Part shown: positions 1 through 11,255 of the stretch, piece by piece
How the letters are laid out: each line of letters opens with the position of its first letter
Position numbering within the stretch: position 1 is the first letter of the stretch
Assembly: GCA_033064195.1 (NCBI GenBank)
Contig: JARBJD010000065.1
Location: 239,602 to 303,601 of the forward strand
DNA: 64,000 bases
Source of the DNA: Blattamonas nauphoetae
Taxonomy: Eukaryota > Preaxostyla > Oxymonadida
Direction of reading: 5' to 3'
Position numbers and translations under genes: made by a program
The notes under the pieces: generated by a model
What the model was told of the DNA's origin: nothing
What the model saw: only the letters and a program-made list of their open reading frames with translations
Database searches by the model: none

Positions 1-2261
1 TTTGTCCGATTTGAGAGACGCCTTCGAATAATGGGGACAACTGAGATTGGTCGGTGGATTTTCGAGCTTGACTGACTGAAATTCGATATGTCGTTTTGTG
101 GAGGCTACGATCGAGATTGATTTAAGTTTGGAGTTGTCTGGAGGGATGTATCGAAAAGATGGAAAAATGATGGATGTGATGGTTCCAGAAAATTCTGTGC
201 TGGTGGTAAGATATCGGTAAGATGTCGCTTCCGCTGCATAATAATGGATCAACTGATCGCGTCCTCCACTTGCCAATAAGAAGAGAGGAGTGTCAAACAG
301 TTGTTCGACGGTTGTTTCGAGTGCTGGATCGTTTGAACCACTGAGTGTCACTGGCTTCGTCAATTTCGTCATTCCAAATCCAAGTGGCGAGAACTCCAAG
401 ACAACCACAGCACTGGAATGCCTCTTTGAGCTGAAAAACAGGGGAAACATTCCATCAGAGTTCTGTTCGAGGAGATACACTTGAACTGTTCCGTCGAATC
501 CTCCAACAGCGATATGTCTTGAATCGGGAGAGATCGAGACTGAGGTGATAGACATTGATGTCTGATCAGAACATGCAGGTGCTGGACTGCTGGGGACAGG
601 CGAGAGGTATGGGTGAGATGGCAAGATTGTTTGAGAGAGAATTGGGTCTGGTGTGGAGATGTCGATAGCATTTTTGGATGGAGTCGGATGGAGTGTTTTC
701 ATGAGACCTGTGCGATATGGGAGAGGAATTTCGAGCTGGGGATCAAGTGGATCGGCATGTTTATCTCGATTAGAGGTTCCAGCCCGTGTCTGAGGCCGAA
801 CTCCATTGGCTTCGAAATTCCAGAAACGAACTGTCCCATCAAGAGAGGAGCTGCAGAAAGTGCTGCGTGGAAAAAGACTCTTCTCAACGTTGGACGGAAT
901 CTGACGGATTGACGTGATGCAGTCGTGATGCGCATAGAGCGCTTTGCGGAGAGTGAATTCAGTTGGGTAGTGCGGGGTATCAGAATCCAAGTCTTCTGAT
1001 CGACCTGTCTGAGGATCCCAACAGAAAAGATTGCGTTCAGAATCGATTGTGGCGAGATTGGCGTGTGTTTGGTGAACAAGTCGGGCACAATGGATGGATG
1101 TATGGCTGGACTCGACAGTATCCGGAGTATATCGATCGAAGGAAGGGATGGTCGAAGGAGGCGGATAAGGAAGGCATAGCACGAGCGTAAGCGTGTGTGA
1201 ATCGAGGACACAGACAATTTGATGGTCACAGCCAACAATTACATAATTCTGATTCACATCAAGACATTTTACAGAAAATGGGGGTTGATTTTTGGGGTGA
1301 GATTTTGAATGTTCGTCTTCATCCAAAGCTGGTTGAATCCGAATTCTATGAACAACTTGCCGAGAATCATTCATTTGAAAGAGAACATTGGTGCTTGTGA
1401 TAGCATTGAGAAGTACTTCTTCCCTGGATTCGCTCTTGTCTAAAGAAGGTGGCTTTGTGACAACACTATACTTACAATCGAGTATATTTGTCTGACGAAG
1501 AGATCCCAGAATTGCCACTCGTCCTTTAAGTGGATAGAATGGTTCAGATACCCGGCCATTCCAATTTTCAGTTCCATTCAAATCTCCAATCGTCCAGAAC
1601 TGGAGATGTCGATTACCACATGTGACAAATGAGTTGTTGGAGGGATGAAATGCAATTGTATTGATCTGGAAGAAGTGTGAGTGATGATAAAATTAAACCT
1701 GTAACTGAAGAGGGGTGACAGAAGCTGGCTTCTTTTCCTTCAGACTCCAGACAATTAATGCATCAGAATCAGAATCTGTCACGGAAATAAGATAGGTCGG
1801 ATCTTGGAATCTTACCCTGCTGACTTTGCTTTGAGTAGACGGAGTAGTATCTGCGTTGTTGTCGATTTGATGGGAGGGAGAGAAAGAAAGCGCTTTGATA
1901 GATGAATCGTGTCCATAAAGACTATAAAGAAGTCTCTTGAGACGAACATCCCAAATCTCAATTGGTGGATTATACCCACTCTGACAGGTGATGATGAAAT
2001 GGAGGCGCAAACCTTTCCCACCGCAAGGAGTCTCCCACAAGTCGAAAAACACAGTGAAGAAACGGGACGTTCATCATTAGGCGAAATCAGCACTTTGATT
2101 TGGCGACCAGTCTTGACATCAAACAGACAAACCGAAGAACCGGTTGCATAAGCAATCGTCTGAGTACTCTGGTTCGATGAAAACATATCATTTGATATGG
2201 ATGTAGTACCCGTCACAGAATCTGTTAGAAGGCGTTGGATATCATTATTTGGCTCCAACAT
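1..2261 (-). CDS. WD40 protein of the WDR62/MAPKBP1 family, 5' part (runs off the window)
   Basis: The gene reads leftward and leaves the window at base 1, so the C-terminal part is missing. Two introns join the frame: 1981-2012 (32 bp) and 1666-1698 (33 bp), both GT-AG. The spliced protein starts with MLEPNNDIQRLL and has repeated WD40 blades, including YATGSSVCLFDVKTG, YNPPIEIWDV and VTCGNRHLQFWTI, then GTVRFWN and LLASGGRDQLIHYY. The order (a CLFD blade, a PPIEIWDV blade, then a TCGNRHLQFW blade followed by an LKGRVAILGSLR-like loop) matches the WDR62/MAPKBP1 family, known as spindle-pole/centrosome and JNK-scaffold proteins. The family call comes from motif order. The local role is inference. 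Other tandem WD40 cytoskeletal proteins are the main alternative. Confidence 0.75.
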
Positions 2262-2374
2262 CAGGGTACGACTGATAATGTTCCAGCGATATTTTTATTA
2301 CAGTTGATCATGTCTCTGATTGCAAGAACGGCATATTTGCCGACTATTTTGCATTGGCTGTGTAGAATTGTCCA
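2262..2374. promoter_or_regulatory. Short divergent intergenic spacer, presumed shared promoter
   Basis: Only 113 bp separate the start codon of the leftward WD40 gene from the start codon of the rightward zinc-finger gene. Any promoter for either gene must lie here or within the genes. I see no clear TATA box or repeated operator. The promoter role is inferred from geometry. Confidence 0.35.
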
Positions 2375-4856
2375 ATGAATACATACTGTCCGAGCTGCCA
2401 TCGGTTTATTCAAGAAGATCCGGCGACTCACATTATTACATGCTTTGATTCAATTGTCCTCTGTTCGAAATGCAATGAATCAATCTCAAAAGATGTTTGT
2501 TATTCTACCTATCGTCTCAACTCTTTTCATGGAATAGAAACTTGAAGAGCATCTCTACAAAACACATGGAATTGTATGTGATTTCAAACAGACTTTTTTC
2601 TGTCAACTTGAATTTACAATCCATTTTACTATTTCATTTGTCGTCATATTTGCTTTTTTTCCATCACAGAAACCTCCACGCCGTCTGACAAACCTGATTA
2701 TCCCATCTCTTCCACCAATTCCAACATTCACCCAACACTCACTTCTGCTCAATCCTGTCTCTATATTAATTCCCCCACCTCCACCTCCACCATCACTTCC
2801 AGAGAGTGGAATCAATGTTGCACCAGAATATATTCCAATGCATGTTCTCCCAGCCTCATCAGATCTCAACGATTTTTATCGATACTTAAAAACAAAACGT
2901 GAATCAGATTCATTGCATGATGAAGAGAATACTGATCCAAACCTTATTCAAATACCTGGGACGATCAGAAACGATGATCCTGTGGATTTTGTGGAGTACA
3001 AAAGACACAAGCTTGAAGGGATGATCATAAGACTAAAAGCTGAACAAGATCAACAACCATCTTTACACAGTGTCTCTCTTCCATCTCTTCCTGTACTTCC
3101 ACCATCACAGCCACAACATCGTCCACAGAGCGAACAGTCACAACAATCTCAATTTGACATTGCCATCTTTGCGCAGTCACTCATCTCCAATGATTTTTCC
3201 AATCACCCATCAGCCCTTAATTATCATTTTGAGGATTATATCATCCGTTATCCGGATGTGTATGATATTTCGTCTATCCTTTCAGAAATGAACCTTTCAA
3301 TCAATCCAACTCTCGACGAACATGTCGAAATAAATCCTCCACCCGAACTATCGTCCTCCTCCGAACCGTCTCCGCAATCTGAGATGCAAAAGGACGACGT
3401 CTGTGCAGAATCTGAAGTTCAAATCGACAATCCAGCTTCAGATGAAGCCTCACTCGATTCAATTTCTTTCATCACTCAATTTTGTGAACGTCCACAACCA
3501 ACACAGCATTCAATTGTTCGTTATGATTCACAGCTTCATGATTCTCGTCGATCAACGACAGGATTTGCAGACGATGACGAAATGGGAGGCTTTCTCCCTC
3601 AACACGACAATCCTTTGTCTCATCGTCTGCTCTGCATTCCTTCAACAGCAGACAACCAGCTTCTTCTCACACTCTCATCGACTGCGATCTTGGCATCGCT
3701 GATTCACGTCGATCTTGTACAGGCATATCTGAAGATATCTGGTTTGATCGTTGAATCCGCTCCAATCTCTGAATCTCATCCGTCGACACCAATCCCTTCT
3801 ATCTTCTCCGAACGATACCCACACTATCCATCATCACTCACGATGATCTCTCAGCAGATCTCCCCAACGGTCTTGACACATTCCCCATTGTCACTCCCAT
3901 CTTTCACATCTCGAACAACGCCTTTCATTCTCTCCTCTCCGTCTTCTTACTTCTTCTCCCTCCCCCAGCCGTGCCACATCGCGGACTGTTCGTCGGAAAT
4001 GCTCAAAATTCTCACGACGGTTGTTCCCTGTCTCTCAATCCCCCCTCTTGAACAACTTCATTCACATCTCAACAACACTTTCAGTCTCGTCGTTCCCCGC
4101 ATTTCAGAAAACCATTCGTCAGATGCTTGCCTGTCTCCAACAGGACTCCGAACACTGGTGCATGACTTGACCCCTCTCTCGTGGGAAGCGTATGTTCTGA
4201 AATGCATCGGATGGAACATCCTCCCATCAGACTTTGCCAGTTTTTACCTTTCTGACATCAATTCATCGTTCCTGGAAGCGAATCTGAGGAAGATCCCAAA
4301 GCCGAATCCAGAGTGGGTTGGTTCTCAGCAGTTTATCGTTCTCAATGAACCATCAGAACCATCGTCGATCCCATTTTCAGACTGGGCCAATCTTTCAAAA
4401 CGACAGAAACAGGAATTTGTAAAGGCTCGAAGATTGGTGAGTTTACTCCATGCTGCTCACCCGAAGGCCGATGAGGGACAGTCAGACATGTTCAATCTGT
4501 CAACATTTGATAAAACGTTTATAAAAGAAACATCAACAAATGTTCAGAACAAACAGACTCCGACGGACTTTGCTAAGACTCTCGTGGAACAGGATAGATC
4601 GATCCTTGATCCACTGGAGACGTTTGTAGCCCTGTTTGACTTCACCAGAGATGCTCTGAATTCACTCCAGGAACTGTTGAGATTCCTTCGTGATGAGATG
4701 GATTATTATGCCGAACACAATCCAACAGATTTGGCAAATCCTGATCAAGTATTGTTGTCCAAAGTTGACCTTGAAGAAGAAACTCCTCCACCTTTGCCAG
4801 AGGCATCCTTATTTGTGGGTTGTTTCTCAGACGGCTTTGACATTCCCAATGGGTGA
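2375..4856 (+). CDS. Unrecognised protein with N-terminal Cys/His zinc fingers
   Basis: Two introns, 2495-2537 (43 bp) and 2574-2669 (96 bp), join an N-terminal exon to the long downstream frame. Without them the start frame meets a TGA. The spliced length is an exact codon multiple (780 residues). The N-terminus has CPSCHRF, then CSKC and a trailing HLYKTH, the spacing expected of one or two small zinc fingers. A Pro-rich linker follows, then a long Ser/Pro/acidic region and a more ordered C-terminal half from about residue 380, where LSWEAYVLKCIGWNILPSD lies. I do not recognise a family for the C-terminal part. The second intron is longer than most here, and an open frame runs partly through it, so its donor is less certain. 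Confidence 0.65.
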
Positions 4857-5014
4857 ATCTCGCGATTTGGGAGATAGTGTGTGTTCGGTTACATATTTCT
4901 TTTTCCATCAATAACATTTCACCCCATTAACGGAATATAAATCTCTTCATTCTCCATTTTCACTACAAAACATCACGATCAAACCACAGAGCCTCATCAT
5001 CCCTTTTATTTCTC

Positions 5015-8000
5015 ATGCAATCTTCCATATTTGGTAGGACAAAAGGACGAAACACCAAACTCAATGTAGGTCGAATTCAAAGTTCAACAGACTTTGATCA
5101 ATCGATTGCAAAGCAACGTTTGCAACGAATGAACCTTTTTGCCTGTGATAACGCTCATATCCAATATTCAATGATGGCTGGAAGAGTCAAACGTGTTCTT
5201 TTCATCGGAAATGAATATGATTTCTTCCAAGTAGACTCATGCTTCATGAATCAAGGGTTCTCAACCTGTCCAGATTTCATCTGGAAAACACATGCGGAGG
5301 TCAGCGAGTTTTTTCGCAACGAACAAAAAGTTGATGTTATTATATCAATGCACGAAACAAATGACAGTCAAATGTGGGAGGATGTCCGTATCTACAGAGA
5401 ATTCTGTCCAAGAATTTCGATCTATCCTATCTGCTTTGATATTGACTCAAACTATCCAATATTCAATGTTAAGATGAAAATCAAAGCATTTGTCTGGCAC
5501 GGTGATCCAATGCTCTTTCTTGCTTTGATCAAACTTACTGAAGACGATATAAATTTGGAGAAGGACGTTCTCGAAGGTCCGAGCGGAATAATACTTTACG
5601 TTGAAGATACTTGCCGATTTTATAGTGAATATCTGCCCCATATCTATGAGGTACTCCTGGGAAGAACAAGACATCTCCAGGGTTTCACCGCTAAACATGC
5701 CCTTGCCAGACGTCGAGCTCGTCCTAAAGTCATATTCAAAACATGCTTAAGCGAAGCTCTTGAAGTTCTTAATCTTTGTGAAGGCAAGGTTCTCGCTGTG
5801 GTAAGCGATATCGAGTATCCACTGTCCAACAAGCGTGATGGTACTGTCGGCCCTTATACACGACATCTCATGGATATGGGTCTCTTCAATGCAGCTGATT
5901 GTCCCCATAGATCGGGTCTGATCCTTCGCGATTCGGTAAAGAAGGTTGAAGGCATAAATGCATCGATCTTCCCACCTCCTCGCATCCCATTCCTCTTTCT
6001 ATCAACAGCAACGGAACATAAAGCTGAAGTTCGGCGTTGCTCCAACTGTCTATTCGCTCAGAAGGACAGTGGGTCTCTCCTGACATCTCTGCAAGTCTTC
6101 TTCGACAGATTTGCGCATCTCTCGCCAGTCTTCTTTGCTCTGGACCCGTCAACTGGAATCCCTTATCAAGACCTGACTCCAGCTGTCAGTCTCAACACCC
6201 TCACTGATCTTGTTCAGACGATTCCAGACGACTCTCTGCTGTATCATGCTCAGTGTAATAGTTTTTCGAATTGGCTGTTTAACATTGGAGAATTTGGAAT
6301 TGCGATTTTCCTGCAACACTATAAGACACGGAACTTTAACAATGAACCATCAAAAGTTCGATCATTCATTACAAATGCTCTCATGAAGTACATGTATGAG
6401 AGGACGCAGGGATTAGCGTTTGATTTCGACCCATTTCTTCTGAATGACCCACAATTCGTGATGACAGTGGGTGGAGGGGGAGTGGGAGGAAAAGCACATG
6501 GAATAATGTATATGGACCGACTCATAACAAAGATAAATGAAGCACTGATGAACGATTCGGAGATTGACGAAACAGCACACATCGTTGGACTCCCACGTAC
6601 ACTCATCCTTGGAACGAGCATCTTCCAAACATTTGTTCATGATCATCATTTTGGCCACCTCGCTTCACCCAACGTCGATAGTACCAAGTTTCCAGATGCT
6701 TACATTGCAGCAGCCTTCACAAGTGCACCGCTCCGGCCGGATTTGATTGAAGTTCTCCATCACTACGTGGCAGCAATCACTGTCCCAATCATTGTTCGGC
6801 CGTCGTCTCTCCTCGAGGATTCGAGTCGAGTGCCTGTGTCGGGAATCTATTCTTCGTTCTTCCTTGGCAATAATCACCCAAATCTCGAGATCCGCCTTAA
6901 CCAACTCATGATCGCGATCAAACTTGTCTATGCAAGCACATACTTCAAGCGAGCTCGCCTCTACAGACAATCTTCTGGCAGAACATCGTCCTCAGAAGCG
7001 ATGGGAATCATTTTACAGGAAGTTCCTGGTCAATTCCACACTGGGACGCAACTTTTCTATCCTCACGCGACTTGTTCGTGTCTCTCTGTCAACTTCTATC
7101 CTGTGAAGTCTTCCAAGCCCATGAAACCAGAGGATGGAATCGGTAATTTAGTTGTTGGACTGGCTCCTTCCCAAAAGACGGACGATGATGAATCATCAGG
7201 CAGGAAGCCTGTCAAACAGTATAGATTCTCTCCAGGTGTCCCAGAAGTGAGTTATCTGCTGGAAGAGGCTGATTTCGAACGTCAGACACAGCAATACTTC
7301 CTCGCTATCGATCTAAACGCTGATCAATCGTGCACCGAAAAGTTTATGACAACATCAACCCAAGCTATCGCAGAGAATTCCACGGAAATCGATTCATTCG
7401 ACGTTGAAGTCACGGAGCTCACAAACATCCAACTCCATCAAAGACAAACCCTGAAACGAATGTCCCAATCCCCACAGCAGTATGTCGCACATCCAAGAGT
7501 CTCCCCATCTCTCAGCCCCACGTCTGACTCGCCCGCCAACCAGGAGGCTCGTCCTCCGTCAAACAGCCAGCCGCTCCTTTCACGTCCTCCAGCTTCGCCA
7601 CGAACCGTGTTCCTCCAAGAGCCGTCTCTTCCGATCATTTCAACTCCTCTGTCATCCATGTTTACGTCAGCGTCGCCAGCCGCACAGATGTTCAGTCCAC
7701 TGACAGTTACTGCATCTCCTGTCAAATATCCCCCCTTCCCCATAGATCCAAATATCAATCCACTTCTCCCGCAAAACGCTGCCCTCTTTGGCCTCCCGTG
7801 TTTCTTGGTCCAGAAACCAATCGACCAACTTCGAAAAGACAACGTCATCCAACTCTTTGGAGCAGAATATAAGAATTTCCTCGAAGGAAATGTGAGGCAA
7901 CATTATTATCCTGGCATTCCCGAATACAGCCAGATTTTCATCACATTTTCGAAATTGTTGAATTCCAGACACGCCCTCAAACTCCCTCGCATTATTCAAC

Positions 8001-9442
8001 ATATTTTGAGAGTGACGAAAGAGGCAATGAAGACAGAGGTTCAACTCACATTCTCGATCAACCTCACAAAATCTCCTTTCGAAATACATCTCCTCGAACT
8101 TCGCCCAGCCATCACCAAAGACTCTTTCTCTTCGTCGACGTTCTCGGGAAAGGGGACGGACACTCGCTATTCTTCATTTGCTCGTTTTGGATCATTTAGA
8201 AATCTTTCCTCGCAGAATTTTGTCGGAATGAGGAAGTCTCAGTCGAGTCTCCAGATCAACATGTCGACTGCATTTTCTTTCCCGCCGTCAAAAATATTAT
8301 GTTCTTCAAAAACACTTGTTGGTGTCCCGTCAATCTCTCCTCCCATATTTCATCTTGTTTATCCCGACCGACAGAAGTTCGACATTCTCAAAACAGAAGA
8401 AATCGCCAGAGAAATCTCAACAGTGAACGATATGCTCGGAAAACAGGGTAAGAAATTCGTTCTGATTGGATTTGGCCGATGGGGAACAAAACAGCCCTCA
8501 CTCGGAATCCCAATCAAATGGCCAGACATCAAAAATGCATCCGCTCTTGTCGAGACAATCACGGACACGTTTGCACCTGAGCCTTCGGATGGTAGTCATT
8601 TCCTTCAAAACATGATTGACGCAAAGATTCCCTGGATTTACGTTCGAGGACCAGGAGAGAAAGAGAGGAAGCGGATGAATGACGACTACACAGGCGACAT
8701 TATGAACTGGGAATGGATCGACGAGAGGGAATCATTGGGATGGCTCAGCTGGCAAGGAAAATACGTGAAGTGTCTTTCGCTCTCTGAAGATTCTCATCCA
8801 AACAAGAGTCTAATCAAAGGTCAGATGCATTGTCTCCGAATTGTTGTCGACACCCTGAACTCCCGTGCTCGAATTTTGATCGAAACAATTGTTGTGGGAC
8901 ACTCTGACAAAACGGGTCCTCAAACAACATCATCTCCGTTGCCATGGGGGCCGAAGCTGGCAAAGGTGCAAGTCTTTGAACATGACACACCAATCCAAAT
9001 CCCTCCAACGGTGGCCACACTTGGGACAGGTGGAGCGTCGTCCGCTACCAACGATGATCTTCTCGTTCTCAGCCAATCAACCCCTGTTCCAACCACAGTG
9101 GAGGATGTTGTAGCTGATTGTCATGATGAGCTCGCTCCAATTGGAGATGATGATGAAGATCGATCCCCTTATTTTGTTGTGACTGGGGCGAATCAGTCAC
9201 AACCGAAAGTGAAAAGTGTGAGTGATTTCTTTGATCGTCCGCAGATTGTTTTGAGTGGATCACAAGAAATTGATTTGGAGTCTGACTCTGATGAAGATTT
9301 TGATGATGACACCTCTGCACTGGAACATTCATCATCATTCTCTGGAACACCTGTACCAGCAAAGCATTTCCATCTTTCGCAAGAAGAAATAGACGATGTC
9401 GACGAGTCTTTAGACGGATTTAATCTTCCACTGCCAGAATAA
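5015..9442 (+). CDS. PEP/pyruvate-binding domain protein with receiver-like N-terminus
   Basis: One uninterrupted frame of 1,475 residues. The N-terminal third holds two receiver-like segments, around VLFIGNEYDFF (residue 60) and ILYVEDTCRFYSEYLP (residue 190), with partly lost acidic pockets. From about residue 480 comes a PPDK/PEP-synthase N-domain: GGGGVGGKAHG, then PIIVRPSSLLEDS and SGIYSSFFLGNN, and IQEVPGQF-like and NFYPV strands. Near residue 1150 is GFGRWGTKQPSLGIPI, a C-terminal hallmark of bacterial proteins in which a receiver domain is joined to a PEP/pyruvate-binding domain. A Ser/Pro-rich insert (about 810-910) and an acidic tail are additions. No PEP-utilising His swivel domain is visible, so full PEP-synthase or PPDK activity is unlikely. 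The absence of introns and the bacterial architecture suggest lateral acquisition, which is inference. Confidence 0.75.
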   Translation: MQSSIFGRTKGRNTKLNVGRIQSSTDFDQSIAKQRLQRMNLFACDNAHIQYSMMAGRVKRVLFIGNEYDFFQVDSCFMNQGFSTCPDFIWKTHAEVSEFFRNEQKVDVIISMHETNDSQMWEDVRIYREFCPRISIYPICFDIDSNYPIFNVKMKIKAFVWHGDPMLFLALIKLTEDDINLEKDVLEGPSGIILYVEDTCRFYSEYLPHIYEVLLGRTRHLQGFTAKHALARRRARPKVIFKTCLSEALEVLNLCEGKVLAVVSDIEYPLSNKRDGTVGPYTRHLMDMGLFNAADCPHRSGLILRDSVKKVEGINASIFPPPRIPFLFLSTATEHKAEVRRCSNCLFAQKDSGSLLTSLQVFFDRFAHLSPVFFALDPSTGIPYQDLTPAVSLNTLTDLVQTIPDDSLLYHAQCNSFSNWLFNIGEFGIAIFLQHYKTRNFNNEPSKVRSFITNALMKYMYERTQGLAFDFDPFLLNDPQFVMTVGGGGVGGKAHGIMYMDRLITKINEALMNDSEIDETAHIVGLPRTLILGTSIFQTFVHDHHFGHLASPNVDSTKFPDAYIAAAFTSAPLRPDLIEVLHHYVAAITVPIIVRPSSLLEDSSRVPVSGIYSSFFLGNNHPNLEIRLNQLMIAIKLVYASTYFKRARLYRQSSGRTSSSEAMGIILQEVPGQFHTGTQLFYPHATCSCLSVNFYPVKSSKPMKPEDGIGNLVVGLAPSQKTDDDESSGRKPVKQYRFSPGVPEVSYLLEEADFERQTQQYFLAIDLNADQSCTEKFMTTSTQAIAENSTEIDSFDVEVTELTNIQLHQRQTLKRMSQSPQQYVAHPRVSPSLSPTSDSPANQEARPPSNSQPLLSRPPASPRTVFLQEPSLPIISTPLSSMFTSASPAAQMFSPLTVTASPVKYPPFPIDPNINPLLPQNAALFGLPCFLVQKPIDQLRKDNVIQLFGAEYKNFLEGNVRQHYYPGIPEYSQIFITFSKLLNSRHALKLPRIIQHILRVTKEAMKTEVQLTFSINLTKSPFEIHLLELRPAITKDSFSSSTFSGKGTDTRYSSFARFGSFRNLSSQNFVGMRKSQSSLQINMSTAFSFPPSKILCSSKTLVGVPSISPPIFHLVYPDRQKFDILKTEEIAREISTVNDMLGKQGKKFVLIGFGRWGTKQPSLGIPIKWPDIKNASALVETITDTFAPEPSDGSHFLQNMIDAKIPWIYVRGPGEKERKRMNDDYTGDIMNWEWIDERESLGWLSWQGKYVKCLSLSEDSHPNKSLIKGQMHCLRIVVDTLNSRARILIETIVVGHSDKTGPQTTSSPLPWGPKLAKVQVFEHDTPIQIPPTVATLGTGGASSATNDDLLVLSQSTPVPTTVEDVVADCHDELAPIGDDDEDRSPYFVVTGANQSQPKVKSVSDFFDRPQIVLSGSQEIDLESDSDEDFDDDTSALEHSSSFSGTPVPAKHFHLSQEEIDDVDESLDGFNLPLPE

Positions 9443-9523
9443 ACCAGTGAGATAATGGACAAACGATAATATTCCATTTCTTTTTTTCAAACAAATATTG
9501 ACAAATTTATCGTGGGAATATCG

Positions 9524-11132
9524 ATGTCTCAACCACGCTCAATCCAAGCCATCCGACGAGAGGAGGATGTTCTCGAGGAAAAAGGGTACAAGGTATTATT
9601 TTTTGATTATGTAATCTTCTAGATCGTGAAAGAAATAGGTCTGTTCTTCAAGAATCATTCACCTCCTTTCTAGGAAAAGGAAGTTATGGAAGGTTTGAAG
9701 AATTCCCCTTCTCCAACAGTACAGAGTCTACCTTCTCCAAAAATATGGAACGAATCAACTGTATGCCGGAAAACAGACTGGATTCAGTGTTGAACGATCA
9801 GAATTTGTACTAAGCCTCCTCTGTGAATGGAGTGTTCAATGGTTCAGTGTTATTGTCATTTTAATCGTTTCGTATAGTTTTCAAGAGAAACACAAAAATT
9901 ACATCACTCAACTTATCGAGATTTTTCGTGATCATCACCGGATCTTCTTCATCCAAGAATTCGCGAACCTCGGAGTATTGGAGATTATTCTCACATTTTC
10001 CTAGGATTTAGAGAAGTTTTTGGCCGGAAATAGTGCGACGGATGAGAGTTTAATCAAACTCATCATCTATCAACTCTGTATGTTCTCAAGGCATTCATTC
10101 GCTTCAGTAATTCCACTCCGCACTTTACATCATTCTAACATCATTCATCGGTATGTATCTGTATTTGTAACACAAGTTCAGAGATATTAAGCCCGATAAT
10201 ATCGTTCTCCATTATGATGACGAGAAAAAGAAAGTATTTATGAAACTTGGTGATTTTGGAGAACTTCGGCAGCAAGACAGCGAGCAACAAGTCTATCCAC
10301 ACATGGCAGGGTTTATTTCTCTTCTTCTTTCTCCTCTTCCAGAACTGCAGTGTACTTGGTTCGTTTTGCTCCTCTATTATCCTTTTCAGGCCCCCGAAGC
10401 TGCAAAGAACAATCCAACCTTTTCTGGAAAATCAGATATTTGGGCAGTTGGCGTGATTATGTACCGGCTGCTGTTTCGAAAGTCGTCTCTTCGTTCTGTC
10501 ATCTCCTTTCAGACATCCTTACTTCCGTGCAACTGAACAGCAAGACAGACTTGAAAATGTGCACAGGGCCATTGATTACAGTCGTGCCCCCCCTTTAACA
10601 GCAGAGTGTGCTGATCTTCTCCAACGGATGCTCGAGAAGGATATGAACAAAAGATTGTCTGCCGAACAAGCGTTGAACCATCCGTTCTTCCAATCGCTGT
10701 GGAATGAGGAGGATGTTGGCATGGATTGGGCCAGCTATCTGGCATTTAGTAAACGTCCAACAGGTTTTTTGTCAATCATTTTGTCATCTCATTCTCTCGG
10801 TTTTCATAGCGACCCCTCCAGTGAGACCAGAACCGATATACTTGCAGAATCAGAACAGACAAGAACCACAGACGCAGGAAATCACAGAGGCTGATATCCA
10901 CAACATCATTAAGGAGCACTTCCTCTATCTCAAGCGGCAATCCGGGGAGATTGAAGACACAGAAATCGAAACAAGATTCAACCCCACAGCAGACTTCTCT
11001 ACTTCACAACAAATCGAAGAATTGCGAAAAATGCAACCATCCTCTGGCTCTTTCTCCTCTCAAGGATCTGAAACCAGAAAATTGTTTGAGAAGGAAACCG
11101 CTGAATTCTCCAATCTAAAAGCTTTCGAATAG
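9524..11132 (+). CDS. Serine/threonine protein kinase split by eleven short introns
   Basis: Splicing eleven GT-AG introns gives an exact 414-residue protein. Introns: 9593-9622, 9639-9673, 9693-9724, 9842-9877, 9975-10004, 10078-10107, 10151-10181, 10311-10342, 10359-10389, 10482-10512 and 10764-10809 (30 to 46 bp each). The product has all kinase landmarks in order: Gly loop IGKGSYGRV, a Lys in the LYAGKQTG strand, catalytic HRDIKPDN, GDFG, an activation segment ending GTAVYLAPEA, DIWAVGVIMY, and a closing NHPFF. A hydrophilic C-terminal tail follows. The layout resembles the NEK or related groups, but no group-specific motif decides it. Nearby genes have few or no introns, so this intron density is unusual. 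Confidence 0.85.
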
Positions 11133-11255
11133 AAGAACTAATTTTTCGTCATCTTTCTCCCATTCACATTTCACAACTAACAACCTTGCACGATTGATGA
11201 TTTCGTCGTGGAATGAAAACAGTTGAGTTTCTGGAAAACACTACGGGAGGATCTC

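Noticed and set aside
699-1238. A 179-codon minus-strand frame that could look like a gene
   Set aside because: It overlaps the WD40 gene in another frame on the same strand. The WD40 frame carries clear blade motifs and runs to the window edge, while this one has none.
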